The notes: generated by a model not told the origin, from the sequence alone. A stretch of DNA of 64,000 bases from Pseudopedobacter sp965218985 (GCA_965218985.1 CBDCMP010000004.1:124001-188000), one strand, 5' to 3'; shown: positions 35,500 through 44,756, counted from the stretch's first letter. Program-made: numbers and translations.

Positions 35500-36930
35500 A
35501 TGAAAAAACAAGCATTAATTTTATTTTCGGCGCTATCAATCCTGATAGCAAGTTGTGGAAAAAATAATAACATTGATCCAAATCCACCTACTACTGGAGA
35601 TCCAAATGTGGTTGCAGTAACAGCAGATATTACCACCAACACGACTTGGACTGCAGACAAGATTTACACAATGAATAAGATCATTTATGTAACTAATAAT
35701 GCAACTTTAACCATTGAGCCAGGAACCATCATTAAAGGTTCTAAGTCAACTGCAGGATCTGGTTCATTAGTGATCACCAGAGGTGCTAAATTAATGGCTG
35801 TGGGTACTGCTGATAAACCAATTGTATTCACTTCAGCACAACCAGTGGGTCAAAGAAATGCCCAGGACTGGGGAGGTGTGATCTTATTAGGTAAAGCACC
35901 AGTGAATAAAGGAGCGAATGTGCCTATTGAAGGTATCAGTGAAGGCAATTCTAATGCCTTATTTGGTGGTACGGATCCTGCAGACAATTCTGGAACTTTA
36001 AAATATGTTCGCATTGAATTTGCCGGTGTGCCACTTACGCCAGATAATGAGATCAACGGATTGACTTTTGGTGGGGTAGGTTCTGGAACCACCATTGACT
36101 ATATTGAAGTTTATCGCTCTGGAGATGATTCTTACGAATGGTTTGGAGGAACAGTAGCCTGTAAACATTTGATGGCTATTGGAGGTTTGGATGATGATTT
36201 TGATACTGACTATGGTTTCTCTGGTAAATTACAATTTTGTGTAGGACAAAGATACCCTACTATTGCCGACGTTTCTGGCTCAAATGGTTTTGAATCTGAT
36301 AATGATGGTGATGGAAGTAACAATACGCCACAAACTTCTGCAATCTTCTCTAATATGACTATGGTTGGCCCACTAGCAGGTGGCGCAGGAACTAAAAATG
36401 TTAACGCAAACTATCAACATGCTGCTCAAATCCGTCGTAACTCTGCATTAAGCACCTTCAACTCTGTTTTTGTAGGTTTTGTAGATGGGATCTATATTGA
36501 TGATTCTAAAGTTGCCACACCAGGCGCTACTTCAACTAATTATACAACAGGTGCTTTAGCTTTCAAAAATAATATCATTGGTTATGTGAAAAATGCATCT
36601 AATGAAGTTAAGGGAGAAAACAAGGTTCTTTTTGAAACTACATTGAGATCGACTAATACTTTTATGGCATCTTTATTTGGAACTGATTTATTTATGGCTC
36701 CAACTAAGATTGCTTCAGGATATGCTGATTCAGGTACTCCTAACTTCTTACCTACAGCTACGTCTGTTGCTGCCTCTGGAGCAGATTTCACTGATGCTAA
36801 AGTTGTTAATGACACTTTCTTTGAGAAAGTTACTTATAGAGGTGCTTTTGGATCCACTGACTGGACTGCTGGTTGGGCTTCTTATGATCCTCAATTATTA
36901 CCTTACTCTACCCCAGGTACTGTAAAATAA
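35500..36930 (+). CDS. Beta-helix-like surface lipoprotein, partner of the TonB receptor
   Basis: This 476-residue protein has a lipoprotein signal (ALILFSALSILIASC, Cys at about residue 19). After the acylated Cys comes a polar linker, then repeated short strands (TWTADKIYTMNKIIYVTNNATLTIEPGTIIKG) that look like a right-handed beta-helix. Asp/Gly-rich loops (SNGFESDNDGDGSNN) could bind metal. Such proteins commonly follow TonB receptors of this kind; the ligand is not known. The 105-base gap before it contains its own Pho-box-like array, so it can be expressed independently of the receptor. Confidence 0.75.
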   Translation: MKKQALILFSALSILIASCGKNNNIDPNPPTTGDPNVVAVTADITTNTTWTADKIYTMNKIIYVTNNATLTIEPGTIIKGSKSTAGSGSLVITRGAKLMAVGTADKPIVFTSAQPVGQRNAQDWGGVILLGKAPVNKGANVPIEGISEGNSNALFGGTDPADNSGTLKYVRIEFAGVPLTPDNEINGLTFGGVGSGTTIDYIEVYRSGDDSYEWFGGTVACKHLMAIGGLDDDFDTDYGFSGKLQFCVGQRYPTIADVSGSNGFESDNDGDGSNNTPQTSAIFSNMTMVGPLAGGAGTKNVNANYQHAAQIRRNSALSTFNSVFVGFVDGIYIDDSKVATPGATSTNYTTGALAFKNNIIGYVKNASNEVKGENKVLFETTLRSTNTFMASLFGTDLFMAPTKIASGYADSGTPNFLPTATSVAASGADFTDAKVVNDTFFEKVTYRGAFGSTDWTAGWASYDPQLLPYSTPGTVK

Positions 36931-36953
36931 CTTTTAAAAAAACATATGAAAAG

Positions 36954-36982
36954 AGGGATTCCATAAGGTTTCCCTTTTTTTA
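36954..36982 (+). terminator. Terminator of the TonB receptor-lipoprotein pair
   Basis: AGGGATTCC (36954-36962) pairs with GGTTTCCCT (36967-36975) around two central mismatches, followed by a run of T. It lies 24 bases after the stop codon. Confidence 0.7.
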
Positions 36983-37597
36983 TTTGTCAAAACTTCTAAT
37001 GGTCTATAACGATGGCATTAAAGGTGGTTAAAAAGCAAGTCTCCATTTGCACAGGCTTTGGCTAGGAAGAGTTGCGCCAGTTGGGGGGAAATTATGAACA
37101 TCATTTACCCAATGTTAGCTTTGATTGCTTTTGACGGTTTAAATGCCTGCAACAAAACGGAGAATATTAATATCTTTGAAACTGAACTGACCCTCACTAG
37201 CCAAGTCTTAGCTGGCTGGTTTGTGACATAGCCTGACTTTTGTGCGTTTGCTATTGTAAAACATCTATTTCGATTACCCCCCCCCATTTTGGCGCAAGTA
37301 TTTGGATAAAGTTTGTGAGAGATAGACATTTCACCGCCCCCTTGTTCCACCAGCGGAAGATAGGGTAAAAGTATGTAGTCCAAGCCTGTGAAATGGATAC
37401 TTGTGCCCTGCATTTACCTTAACCCTTATTCTTTTATCATTTATCATATAAGGCACAAGAAGCATTTACTCGCTTTCCTTCCCTCTTCATTCTTGCGTCA
37501 AACGGGGAGGGAAGCTTGGGCTTTTCCTTCTGCTTTTTGCTTCATTGCGTTGTGTTTCCTGGCTGTTATATCCGAAATTTCGGTTTTACAACCCAGG
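36983..37597. other. Unassigned intergenic region of about 600 bases
   Basis: The longest frame (minus strand, 37105-37413, 102 codons) has an odd composition and no family I recognise (TIANAQKSGYVTNQPAKTWL). It holds a run of nine C at about 37277 and a 12-base palindrome CCGAAATTTCGG near 37570. GC content changes along it. It may be a decayed mobile or repeat region, but nothing firm can be said. Confidence 0.3.
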
Positions 37598-38104
37598 TTA
37601 TGAGGAACGGAGCCGACGCAGACAGGAAATGAGTATTTCCCGTGGTGTTCCAGAGGCTTGGATGGTGATGACATCTTTTTCTTCTTCTTTAGGAGGTTCC
37701 AGCGTTTGGAGTTGGGTATCCAGCAGCCCCGGAGGCATAAAATGTTTCTTACGGTGTTCTAAACGTTCTTTTAAAATTGATTCCGGAACATCAAGAAATA
37801 AAAAAGTCACAGGCCCTGCCTTTCGGAGGATCGATCTGTAATCCGCTTTCAATGCGGAGCAACTCAGCACCACATCCTGTTGTTTTTCAATGGATGTTTT
37901 TAAAATATGGTACAATGCGGTCAACCAGGGCAGTCTATCGCGGTCATTTAAAGGCACTCCTGATTTCATCTTCTCTACATTCTCCCGGGGATGTAAATCA
38001 TCTCCCTCAATGAACCTGACATTTAATGCTTTAGCCAGCATTTGGCCAATAAGTGTCTTCCCGCTCCCAGAGACACCCATCATGATGATACAGCAATCTT
38101 TCAT
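37598..38104 (-). CDS. Gluconokinase
   Basis: This 168-residue P-loop kinase phosphorylates D-gluconate to 6-phosphogluconate. Visible features are the Walker A GVSGSGKTLIGQMLAKAL, the GDDLHPRENVEKMKSGVPLNDRDRLPWL stretch specific to GntK/IdnK enzymes, VVLSCSALKADYR, and the lid HRKKHFMPPGLLDTQLQTLEPP. No gluconate permease or repressor is nearby. It is the downstream neighbour of the acyltransferase gene (gap about 100 bases containing short repeats), so co-transcription is uncertain. Confidence 0.94.
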   Translation of the reverse strand: MKDCCIIMMGVSGSGKTLIGQMLAKALNVRFIEGDDLHPRENVEKMKSGVPLNDRDRLPWLTALYHILKTSIEKQQDVVLSCSALKADYRSILRKAGPVTFLFLDVPESILKERLEHRKKHFMPPGLLDTQLQTLEPPKEEEKDVITIQASGTPREILISCLRRLRSS

Positions 38105-38204
38105 CCGAACAATTGTTTTTTAACGGTTAGGGAACAAGACCTTTTACCTTACTTCCTCCACCTTAAACCTTCTACCCTCTACCTTAAACCTTTTTCCACA
38201 CCTT

Positions 38205-39959
38205 TCACAGATTTTTCCCCAGTTTCTCCAGCATATCCGCAGGAACGGTTTCCAGGTCCAAAACCAGAAATCCATCCAGGCAATCAGAGAACTTAGGATC
38301 GATGTTGAAGCAGATGATTTTAGCATTCAATGCCACATATTGCCTCAACAAAACCGGCACTTTGATATGTGAAGTTTCAATCTCTGCAATTAAGCTGTCT
38401 AAATTTTTTAAAGAGTTGCTGGTGGCAGTTAAAATATCCGCATCTATTTTAGAGAAGTCGGCTTTGAACTGTTTACGTGGTTTTACCATCCGGGCCATTT
38501 CCGGATCAAAATGGTTTTTATAAATGAAGTTCACGATCAAAGATTTTGAGAACTTGCTAAAAGCATTGCTGATGGAGACCGGGCCAATGAGGTAACGATA
38601 CCTGGGATTATCCATCAGGTATTTTAAAATCCCTTTCCAGAGTAAGAATAAAGGAAGCGGTTTTTGCTGATACTCCTTTCTGATCCACGAACGGCCCAGC
38701 TCCAGGCTTGATCTTAAAATAGGTGTGAACTGTGATTTGATCTTGAACAGCTCGGCAGTGTAAAATCCTTTTTTGCCATAACTGTAAAATATTTCATCGC
38801 CTTTGCCAATCCGGTAGGCGCCCACCACCGTTTTAGCCTCCCTATCCCAAATGAAAAGATGGTGATAATAAATATCATAGCCATCCAAATCAGAAGATTT
38901 GTTGGTCCCCTCACCCACTGCCCTGAATGTCAACTCTCTCAACCTGCCAATTTCTTTAATGATATTGGGGATATGAGCGGTTGGGGTGATGAAAACCTCA
39001 TAGTTTTTCTCCGTCCAAACTTGATAGTTCTCCCTCAGCCGCTCCACTTCTGATTCCATTAATTCTGTTTCCATGGGTTCTGCCATATCCTCAGCAGTTT
39101 TATTGACTTTAAATAGGTTCCTGGGATTGAAAATCTTCTTTTCATTTTCCAGCCCAACCCCAAGTGCATAAGTTTTGGCTCTCAAGAAAGCCAAAAGGCT
39201 GTTGTTGTTCAAATTATCAGGGATGTCCTCAAACAAAACAGGCTTGCCAATTCTCACTCTGATGGTATGACCCTTCTTGTTGAATAGCTCTGAAGGTAAT
39301 TTTGCGGTTCTCAAAGTTGGGTGAATCAGGGACAGCAGGTTAAACAACAGCCCATTGTTTCCGTGAAAATAGATGGGTAAAACAGGAACTTTTGCTTTTC
39401 CAATCAGTTTACCCACTACCGGATGCCACAGCTTATCCGTTACTTGTTGCTGACCCAATTTATAGGTGGAGACTTCTCCTGCTGGGAATATCCCAATGGG
39501 TGTTCCTCCATTCAACAAGCTGAGCGTGGTTTTCAAACCACTGATGCTGGAAGAATGCTCCACGTTCTCAAATGGATTGACAGCGACAAAAAAATCACTG
39601 AGATTGGGGATTTTCTTTAAAATGAAATTTGCCATCACTTTTGCATCGGGTCTTATGGTGCATAAGATTTTGATGAGCAAAAGGCCCTCTATCCCCCCGT
39701 AGGGATGATTGGCGATGGCAACAAAAGCACCGTCTAATGGAATGTTTTTAAAATCACTTTCCATGACCTCCACTTTAACGCCCACCAATCTCAAAATCTC
39801 ATCAACAAATTCGACACCTTCAAACTGCTCGGCCTTCTCAAAGGTTTCGTTGATGTCATTGATTTTCATGATCTCCATCAGCAATGAAGCCAATCCGGGC
39901 ATTCTCAACTTATTAATTTTAGTGGCTTTAGCAAACTCTTCTGAAGTGATGATTTTCAT
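38205..39959 (-). CDS. Bifunctional acyltransferase, OlsF-like (ornithine lipid synthesis)
   Basis: The 584 residues form two domains. Residues about 75-290 are a PlsC/OlsA-like O-acyltransferase (ANHPYGGIEGLLLIK in place of the HxxxxD box; GIFPAGEVSTYK). Residues about 315-560 are an OlsB/GNAT-like N-acyltransferase (FRAVGEGTNKSSDLDGYDIYYHHLFIWD, ELGRSWIRKEYQQKPLPLFLLWKG). This order is that of OlsF, which makes ornithine lipids in one protein in Flavobacteria and Serratia. In some Bacteroidota relatives the head group can be another amino acid. Confidence 0.82.
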   Translation of the reverse strand: MKIITSEEFAKATKINKLRMPGLASLLMEIMKINDINETFEKAEQFEGVEFVDEILRLVGVKVEVMESDFKNIPLDGAFVAIANHPYGGIEGLLLIKILCTIRPDAKVMANFILKKIPNLSDFFVAVNPFENVEHSSSISGLKTTLSLLNGGTPIGIFPAGEVSTYKLGQQQVTDKLWHPVVGKLIGKAKVPVLPIYFHGNNGLLFNLLSLIHPTLRTAKLPSELFNKKGHTIRVRIGKPVLFEDIPDNLNNNSLLAFLRAKTYALGVGLENEKKIFNPRNLFKVNKTAEDMAEPMETELMESEVERLRENYQVWTEKNYEVFITPTAHIPNIIKEIGRLRELTFRAVGEGTNKSSDLDGYDIYYHHLFIWDREAKTVVGAYRIGKGDEIFYSYGKKGFYTAELFKIKSQFTPILRSSLELGRSWIRKEYQQKPLPLFLLWKGILKYLMDNPRYRYLIGPVSISNAFSKFSKSLIVNFIYKNHFDPEMARMVKPRKQFKADFSKIDADILTATSNSLKNLDSLIAEIETSHIKVPVLLRQYVALNAKIICFNIDPKFSDCLDGFLVLDLETVPADMLEKLGKNL

Positions 39960-40055
39960 TTATACAAATATGAATGTTATGATTGAAGTATGGCCTGTAT
40001 CAGGTATTGTAAATGTCATAAATTTAATCGTAAATTTAATCTCTTATATAAGCTT

Positions 40056-40958
40056 ATGTATCAAAAGATTAAGACATATCTGGAGATTTCAAAAAGGGAA
40101 TTAAGGGGAATGATGGTCTTTATCGTCCTGTTGATCATCATTTACCTGTCGCCCTATGTTTACGAAAAATTGACTTTTGAGCCTGTTAAGATCACCATAG
40201 AAACGCTGAAACCCCGTATAGAAGAGATAGAAAGTTATCATGAAAAAAACGAAAATCAGCGTGATGAAAGCGTAGAGAGCTCCTCTTCAGCCGCACTTTT
40301 TAATTTCGATCCTAATCACCTGCCTTTAGCGGACTGGGTAAGATTGGGATTATCTGAAAAACAAGCCCGAGCCATTAAGAATTATGAAGCTAAAGGAGGT
40401 CGGTTTAGGAACAAAGCCGATGTGAAGAAAATGTATTCCATCTCTCCCCAGCAGTTCAGCAGATTAGAGCCTTATATCCAAATTCCCGGAAAGGAGGGGG
40501 AAAGGGAGGATTTTAGAAACGCAGCAACCAAGCCTGGTGAATCTAAGTTGATGTTCAACAAAGTCATGGTGGATATCAATTCAGCTGATTCCGCCCTTTT
40601 GACAAGTGTTAGGGGAATAGGCCCGGGCTTTGCTGCCAGAATCGTAAAATACCGCGATAGGTTGGGGGGTTTTTATTCATTGGGTCAGTTAAGAGAGGTT
40701 TATGGATTGGATTCGGCGAAATACGACCAGATTAAAGACCAAATCAAGCTTGAATCTGTCACTTTGAGATTGATCGACATCAACCAGTGCAGTTTTGAAG
40801 ATTTAAAAAGTTTTCCTTATCTCAGCTACAAACAAATGAACACCATCATTGCTTACAGATCCCAGCATGGTGCTTTTAACAATGTAGAGGATCTCCATAA
40901 AATTGGGAGTCTGAATCCTTCGCTCATTCAAAAGATGATTCCTTATCTTAAATTCTGA
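40056..40958 (+). CDS. Helix-hairpin-helix (ComEA-like) membrane-anchored protein
   Basis: The ATG at 40056 is preferred (300 residues, starting MYQKIKTYLEISKREL), because the 22 codons upstream of it do not look like a protein of this family. One N-terminal transmembrane segment (MMVFIVLLIIIYLSPYVY) is followed by a charged linker. Three helix-hairpin-helix repeats follow: LSEKQARAIKNYEAKGGRF, VRGIGPGFAARIVKYRDRLGG and LSYKQMNTIIAYRSQHGAF. ComEA domains bind DNA without sequence preference, and a role in DNA uptake is possible, but no other competence gene is nearby. Confidence 0.85.
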   Translation: MYQKIKTYLEISKRELRGMMVFIVLLIIIYLSPYVYEKLTFEPVKITIETLKPRIEEIESYHEKNENQRDESVESSSSAALFNFDPNHLPLADWVRLGLSEKQARAIKNYEAKGGRFRNKADVKKMYSISPQQFSRLEPYIQIPGKEGEREDFRNAATKPGESKLMFNKVMVDINSADSALLTSVRGIGPGFAARIVKYRDRLGGFYSLGQLREVYGLDSAKYDQIKDQIKLESVTLRLIDINQCSFEDLKSFPYLSYKQMNTIIAYRSQHGAFNNVEDLHKIGSLNPSLIQKMIPYLKF

Positions 40959-41153
40959 TTGAAATTTAAGAGTTTAAATTTTTCCTAAAATAAATGAAGG
41001 GCTGATTTTCAATCACAAATCATCACCCTTCTTACCTTTTTAAATCTTTTGGACTAAAAACCGATCTGGCTGAAATTCAGTTCCTATTTTGGATGCGGAT
41101 AATTGAATTTCAATTCAGTAATTTGCTTTTTAAACCAATTTTTAAATTTAAAT

Positions 41154-42314
41154 ATGGAAGTGATGGAACAAGGGTATAATTTTACAGAATCCGATAGTCA
41201 AACTATGATTGCACAGATGGTTAAAGATTTTGCGCAAAAGCATATCAAACCGCATGTGATGGAGTGGGATGAAGCTCAAATATTTCCGGTGGAGATTTTT
41301 AAACAATTGGGTGAATTGGGGCTGATGGGTGTTTTGGTTCCTGAAGAATATGGAGGTTCAGGCTTAGGCTATTTTGAATATGTGAAAGTGATAGAGGAGG
41401 TGGCTAAGGTTTGTGGATCCATTGGTTTATCATTGGCAGCACATAATTCTTTGTGTACGGGCCACATCATGTATTTTGGGAATGAAGCACAAAAGCGCAG
41501 GTGGTTGCCAAAATTGGCCACAGCAGAGTGGATTGGAGCCTGGGGTCTAACGGAGGCTAACACAGGATCTGACGCTTTGGGAATGAACACCACCGCTGTT
41601 TTGGAGGGCGATCATTACCTCGTAAATGGCTCCAAAAATTGGATCACGCACGGAAAATCAGGAGATATTGCGGTGGTGATGGTGCGCACAGGAGAGAAAG
41701 GCGACACCAAAGGAATTTCGGCATTAGTGATTGAAAAAGGAACTCCCGGTTTTTCAGCAGGTAAGAAAGAGAATAAACTAGGCATGAGAGCTTCAGAAAC
41801 CACCGAGTTGGTCTTTGATCAGGTTAGGGTGCCCAAAGAAAACCTATTAGGTAATGAAGGCGACGGCTTTAAGCAAGCCATGAAAATATTGGATGGAGGC
41901 CGTATTTCAATAGCGGCACTTTCTTTAGGGATTGCCAAAGGCGCCTATGAAGCGGCATTGGCCTATTCCAAAGAACGGCATCAGTTTGGGCAGCCCATCT
42001 CCAGCTTTCAGGCAATTGCGTTTAAACTGGCTGATTTGGCGACAGAGATCGAAGCCGCCGAACTGCTTATTTACCAGGCTGCCGACAGGAAGAACAGGGG
42101 AATAATACTGACCAAAGAGGCTGCTATGGCCAAATATTTCGCCTCAGAGGTATGTGTTAAAGCGGCTACGGAAGCGGTTCAGATTTTTGGTGGATACGGG
42201 TACACTAAGGATTTTCCGGTGGAAAAATACTATAGAGATAGTAAACTGTGTACCATCGGTGAAGGGACCAGCGAAATCCAAAAGGTGGTGATTGCCCGTG
42301 AAATTTTAAAATAG
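41154..42314 (+). CDS. Acyl-CoA dehydrogenase
   Basis: The ATG at 41154 gives 386 residues, the normal length; an upstream in-frame ATG at 41103 adds an unlikely 17 residues. It is a FAD enzyme that makes the 2,3-double bond in acyl-CoA. Family motifs are GAWGLTEANTGSDA, NWITHGKSGDIAVV, ERHQFGQPISSFQAI, QIFGGYGYTKDFPVEKYYRDSK and GEGTSEIQKVVIAR, which includes the catalytic Glu loop. The electron-transfer partner genes are not close by. Confidence 0.94.
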   Translation: MEVMEQGYNFTESDSQTMIAQMVKDFAQKHIKPHVMEWDEAQIFPVEIFKQLGELGLMGVLVPEEYGGSGLGYFEYVKVIEEVAKVCGSIGLSLAAHNSLCTGHIMYFGNEAQKRRWLPKLATAEWIGAWGLTEANTGSDALGMNTTAVLEGDHYLVNGSKNWITHGKSGDIAVVMVRTGEKGDTKGISALVIEKGTPGFSAGKKENKLGMRASETTELVFDQVRVPKENLLGNEGDGFKQAMKILDGGRISIAALSLGIAKGAYEAALAYSKERHQFGQPISSFQAIAFKLADLATEIEAAELLIYQAADRKNRGIILTKEAAMAKYFASEVCVKAATEAVQIFGGYGYTKDFPVEKYYRDSKLCTIGEGTSEIQKVVIAREILK

Positions 42315-42317
42315 TTT

Positions 42318-42351
42318 ATTATAGCACATGGTTTAAACCATGTGCTATAAT
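42318..42351. terminator. 34-bp perfect palindrome between convergent genes
   Basis: The left half (ATTATAGCACATGGTTT, 42318-42334) and its exact reverse complement (42335-42351) give a full 17-bp stem with no loop bases on paper. It lies 4 bases after the acyl-CoA dehydrogenase stop and 15 before the stop of the opposing gene, so a bidirectional terminator is likely. The core AGC-CATG-TTTAAA-CATG-GCT resembles the hairpin at 20338. Confidence 0.7.
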
Positions 42352-42365
42352 TTATCAAAAGATCA

Positions 42366-42599
42366 TTAGGCAGCTGTCTTATTATTTCTGGTCACGATTA
42401 CCAAAACCAGAATGAATATTGCAACGCCTATGGCCCAAACCCACGGTTGTCCATACCAAACAGTTCCACCATCTGTGTTTATGTTTACGTCCACTTTTTT
42501 AGGTGCGTCCTGAGCAAAAGCGTAAATACTTGAAAATGTAGTCAACAGTATAAGCAACACAGGCTTATAAGCCGTTTTTATGGATATTTTATTTTTCAT
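42366..42599 (-). CDS. Small exported single-membrane-span protein
   Basis: This 77-residue protein has a signal peptide (VLLILLTTFSSIYAFAQ), a short polar stretch (DAPKKVDVNINTDGGTVWYG) and a C-terminal transmembrane helix (VWAIGVAIFILVLVIV) followed by RNNKTAA. I do not know the family. The same layout is common among small Bacteroidota membrane proteins. It is transcribed alone. Confidence 0.7.
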   Translation of the reverse strand: MKNKISIKTAYKPVLLILLTTFSSIYAFAQDAPKKVDVNINTDGGTVWYGQPWVWAIGVAIFILVLVIVTRNNKTAA

Positions 42600-42797
42600 C
42601 CGTATATGATTTTATTTAATAACGATGAAGCGATCATGAGCATATTCATTCGTGTGTGCGAGTGGCATGCTCATGATGGTTTCATCATCAAAGTGTATTA
42701 AAATTCAACTGACAAAACTTTTACAATTATTGAGCCAAAAACATAGGGCTGAAATTGAGACATTTAAATTAAAATTTTAGCTTTTATTAAATTTAAG

Positions 42798-42805
42798 TAT
42801 CTTTG
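42798..42805 (+). promoter_or_regulatory. -7 element of rpsU
   Basis: TATCTTTG fits TAnnTTTG, 46 bases before the ATG of rpsU. A T-rich -33 region lies about 20 bases upstream. Confidence 0.55.
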
Positions 42806-42851
42806 CAACCCCAACAACATTTAAAAGGGATAGAAAGGTGGTATTAAAAAA

Positions 42852-43040
42852 ATGATCATTATCAATGTAAAAGATGGCGAATCTATTGACAGGGCGTTAA
42901 AACGCTTTAAAAAGAAATTCGAAAAAACAGGTGTGCTGAGAGAGTTGCGCAGTCGTCAGGCTTACGAAAAGAAATCCGTGGCCAGAAGAATGGAAGTTAA
43001 ACACGCCGTTTACGTTCAGGGAATGAATCAGGAATCTTAA
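42852..43040 (+). CDS. rpsU: 30S ribosomal protein S21
   Basis: This 62-residue basic protein has the S21 pattern: VKDGESIDRALKRFKKKFEKTGVLRELRSRQAYEKKSVARR. It helps the 30S subunit pair with mRNA at initiation. In Bacteroidota, S21 takes part in hiding the anti-Shine-Dalgarno sequence, which fits the weak SD signals in this window. xerC follows after 75 bases. Confidence 0.96.
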   Translation: MIIINVKDGESIDRALKRFKKKFEKTGVLRELRSRQAYEKKSVARRMEVKHAVYVQGMNQES

Positions 43041-43115
43041 TCTTTCAGATTAAAAATTCTTTCAATATATAAACTATTTGTATATTCACTTTTAGGGAAT
43101 ACGCAAATAGTTTTT

Positions 43116-43994
43116 ATGGTTTTAGAGCAGTTTTTAAAATATATCCAATTTGAAAAAAGGTATTCCCAACATACCTTAACTGCGTACAGAAAAGACCTTT
43201 ACCAATATTTTAAATTTTTATCATTATTTGAGGTGGAATATCATTCGGCGGACCATCAAATGGTTAGATCTTGGATGGTAAGCTTAATGGATGAGGGGAT
43301 TGAGCCGCGCACCATCAATAGAAAGATCTCCTGCATCAGATCTTTTTATAAATTCCTTTTAAAGGAAAGATTGGTGGCGGAGAATCCTGTATTAAAGATC
43401 CAGACGCCCAAAGTCGCTAAAAAGCTCCCGACATTCCTTACAGATGAAAAGATCAGCGGGTTATTGGATTCAGGTATTTTTGAGGATGATTTTTCAGGCC
43501 TGAGAGACAAGCTCATCATTGAAATACTCTTCGGTACTGGCATCCGGTTAAGTGAGCTTTTAGGGATCAGGATGAAAGATTTCCATCGGGAAGAAGGTAC
43601 CATCAAGGTTTTAGGTAAAAGAAATAAGGAGAGAATCATCCCGGTGAACGCTTCACTCATCCATTTGCTGGATATTTATATTGTGGAAAAAAACAAGCAA
43701 ACTTTTTCCAACGATGCTGAGTTTCTAATCCTTAGAGATAACGGCTTGCCAGCTTACTCAAAATTCATTTACAGAACCGTGCAAAAATACCTGAGTATGA
43801 TATCCACTCAACAAAAAAGAAGTCCGCATATTTTGAGACATTCTTTTGCAACTTCCTTGCTCAACAAAGGGGCTGATATCAACGCCATCAAGGATTTACT
43901 GGGACATGCCAATTTAGCGGCAACGCAGATTTACACCCACAACTCAATAGAAAGGTTAAAGTCAATTTACAAACAAGCTCATCCAAAAGCTTAA
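43116..43994 (+). CDS. Tyrosine recombinase XerC/XerD type
   Basis: This 292-residue protein has an N-terminal SAM-like domain (EQFLKYIQFEKRYSQHTLTAYRKDLYQYFKFL) and a C-terminal catalytic domain. Catalytic residues: Arg in GTGIRLSELLG, Lys region VLGKRNKERIIPV, HxxR in HILRHSFATSLL, His in LLGHANLAATQIYTH and the Tyr in IYTH. Its housekeeping place between rpsU and the hibernation factor points to chromosome dimer resolution rather than to a mobile element. Confidence 0.92.
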   Translation: MVLEQFLKYIQFEKRYSQHTLTAYRKDLYQYFKFLSLFEVEYHSADHQMVRSWMVSLMDEGIEPRTINRKISCIRSFYKFLLKERLVAENPVLKIQTPKVAKKLPTFLTDEKISGLLDSGIFEDDFSGLRDKLIIEILFGTGIRLSELLGIRMKDFHREEGTIKVLGKRNKERIIPVNASLIHLLDIYIVEKNKQTFSNDAEFLILRDNGLPAYSKFIYRTVQKYLSMISTQQKRSPHILRHSFATSLLNKGADINAIKDLLGHANLAATQIYTHNSIERLKSIYKQAHPKA

Positions 43995-44008
43995 AAAAAG
44001 GAGGAAAA

Positions 44009-44347
44009 ATGAAAATTGGAATTCAATCAATCCGTTTTGATGCTGATCAAAAATTATTAGCATTCATCGAGAGAAAAGTAAACAAGCTGGATCAGTTCTA
44101 TGATCAGATCATCAATGGTGAAGTTTATTTGAAAGTTGATAAGGTCACGCAGGAGACGAATAAAACGGTGGAGATCAAATTAATGATTCCCGGCAACACC
44201 TTATTTGCCAAAGAAGAGTGCAAAAGTTTTGAAGAGGCCACTGACCTTTCCATAGCGTGTTTAAGAAAACAAATTAGAAAACATAAAAACAAAATCAGGT
44301 CTCACGAGAGCAACCATAAAGAATTAGTTAATCAGATGGTTAATTAA
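44009..44347 (+). CDS. Ribosome hibernation promoting factor (HPF/RaiA family)
   Basis: This 112-residue protein has the HPF/RaiA fold: IGIQSIRFDADQKLLAFIERKVNKLDQFYDQI, then VEIKLMIPGNTLFAKEECKSFEEATDLSIACLRKQIRKHKNKIRSH. It binds the 30S decoding region in stationary phase. It is the short form without a C-terminal dimerisation domain. It lies 14 bases after the recombinase gene, with an AAGGAGGAAAA sequence upstream that is unusually Shine-Dalgarno-like for this genome. Confidence 0.93.
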   Translation: MKIGIQSIRFDADQKLLAFIERKVNKLDQFYDQIINGEVYLKVDKVTQETNKTVEIKLMIPGNTLFAKEECKSFEEATDLSIACLRKQIRKHKNKIRSHESNHKELVNQMVN

Positions 44348-44426
44348 GGATAAGATTCAAGGGCTTTTCATCCCTTTGATATAAAATCAATGAGTTAAAA
44401 ATTCATTGATTTTTTTTTGAAAAAAA

Positions 44427-44457
44427 TTTTGTTCAAGTATTAATTTTCGTAGTTTTG
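44427..44457 (+). promoter_or_regulatory. Promoter of the tRNA-tuf operon
   Basis: TTTTG (44427-44431), 18 bases, then TAGTTTTG (44450-44457). It is one of the two best promoter matches in the window and lies 62 bases before tRNA-Thr. Confidence 0.8.
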
Positions 44458-44519
44458 CAGTCCCTTAAGCAAATGACCTTAAAGGGTGTATAAAAATAGT
44501 TCTTTAAATAGTTGAAAAT

Positions 44520-44592
<73 letters not shown>

Positions 44593-44675
44593 CATTCTGA
44601 ATTTGGAATGATTGATTTTAGATTTACGATTTGAAAAAATATAAAATCTAAATTCGTCAATCTTAAAATAAAGTT

Positions 44676-44756
44676 GGGGGGATTCCAGAGCGGTCAAATG
44701 GGACGGACTGTAAATCCGTTACTTCGGTTTCGAAGGTTCGAATCCTTCTCCCCCCA
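44676..44756 (+). tRNA. tRNA-Tyr (anticodon GTA)
   Basis: 81 nt with a long variable arm (TACTTCGGTTTCGA region). Acceptor GGGGGGA pairs with TCCCCCC; anticodon loop CTGTAAA with GTA; T-arm GGTTCGAATCC. Confidence 0.95.

Noticed and set aside
37105..37413. 102-codon minus-strand frame as a gene
   Set aside because: No family resemblance, odd composition, no promoter or SD-like signal; reported only as part of an unassigned region.
38105..38204. Short CCTTAAACCTT repeats as a regulatory array
   Set aside because: Spacing is irregular and the sequence is a simple degenerate repeat; no link to a promoter.
43116..43994. Tyrosine recombinase as integrase of a mobile island
   Set aside because: It sits in the conserved rpsU-hpf-tuf block, has normal Xer length and no attachment repeats were seen around the tRNAs.
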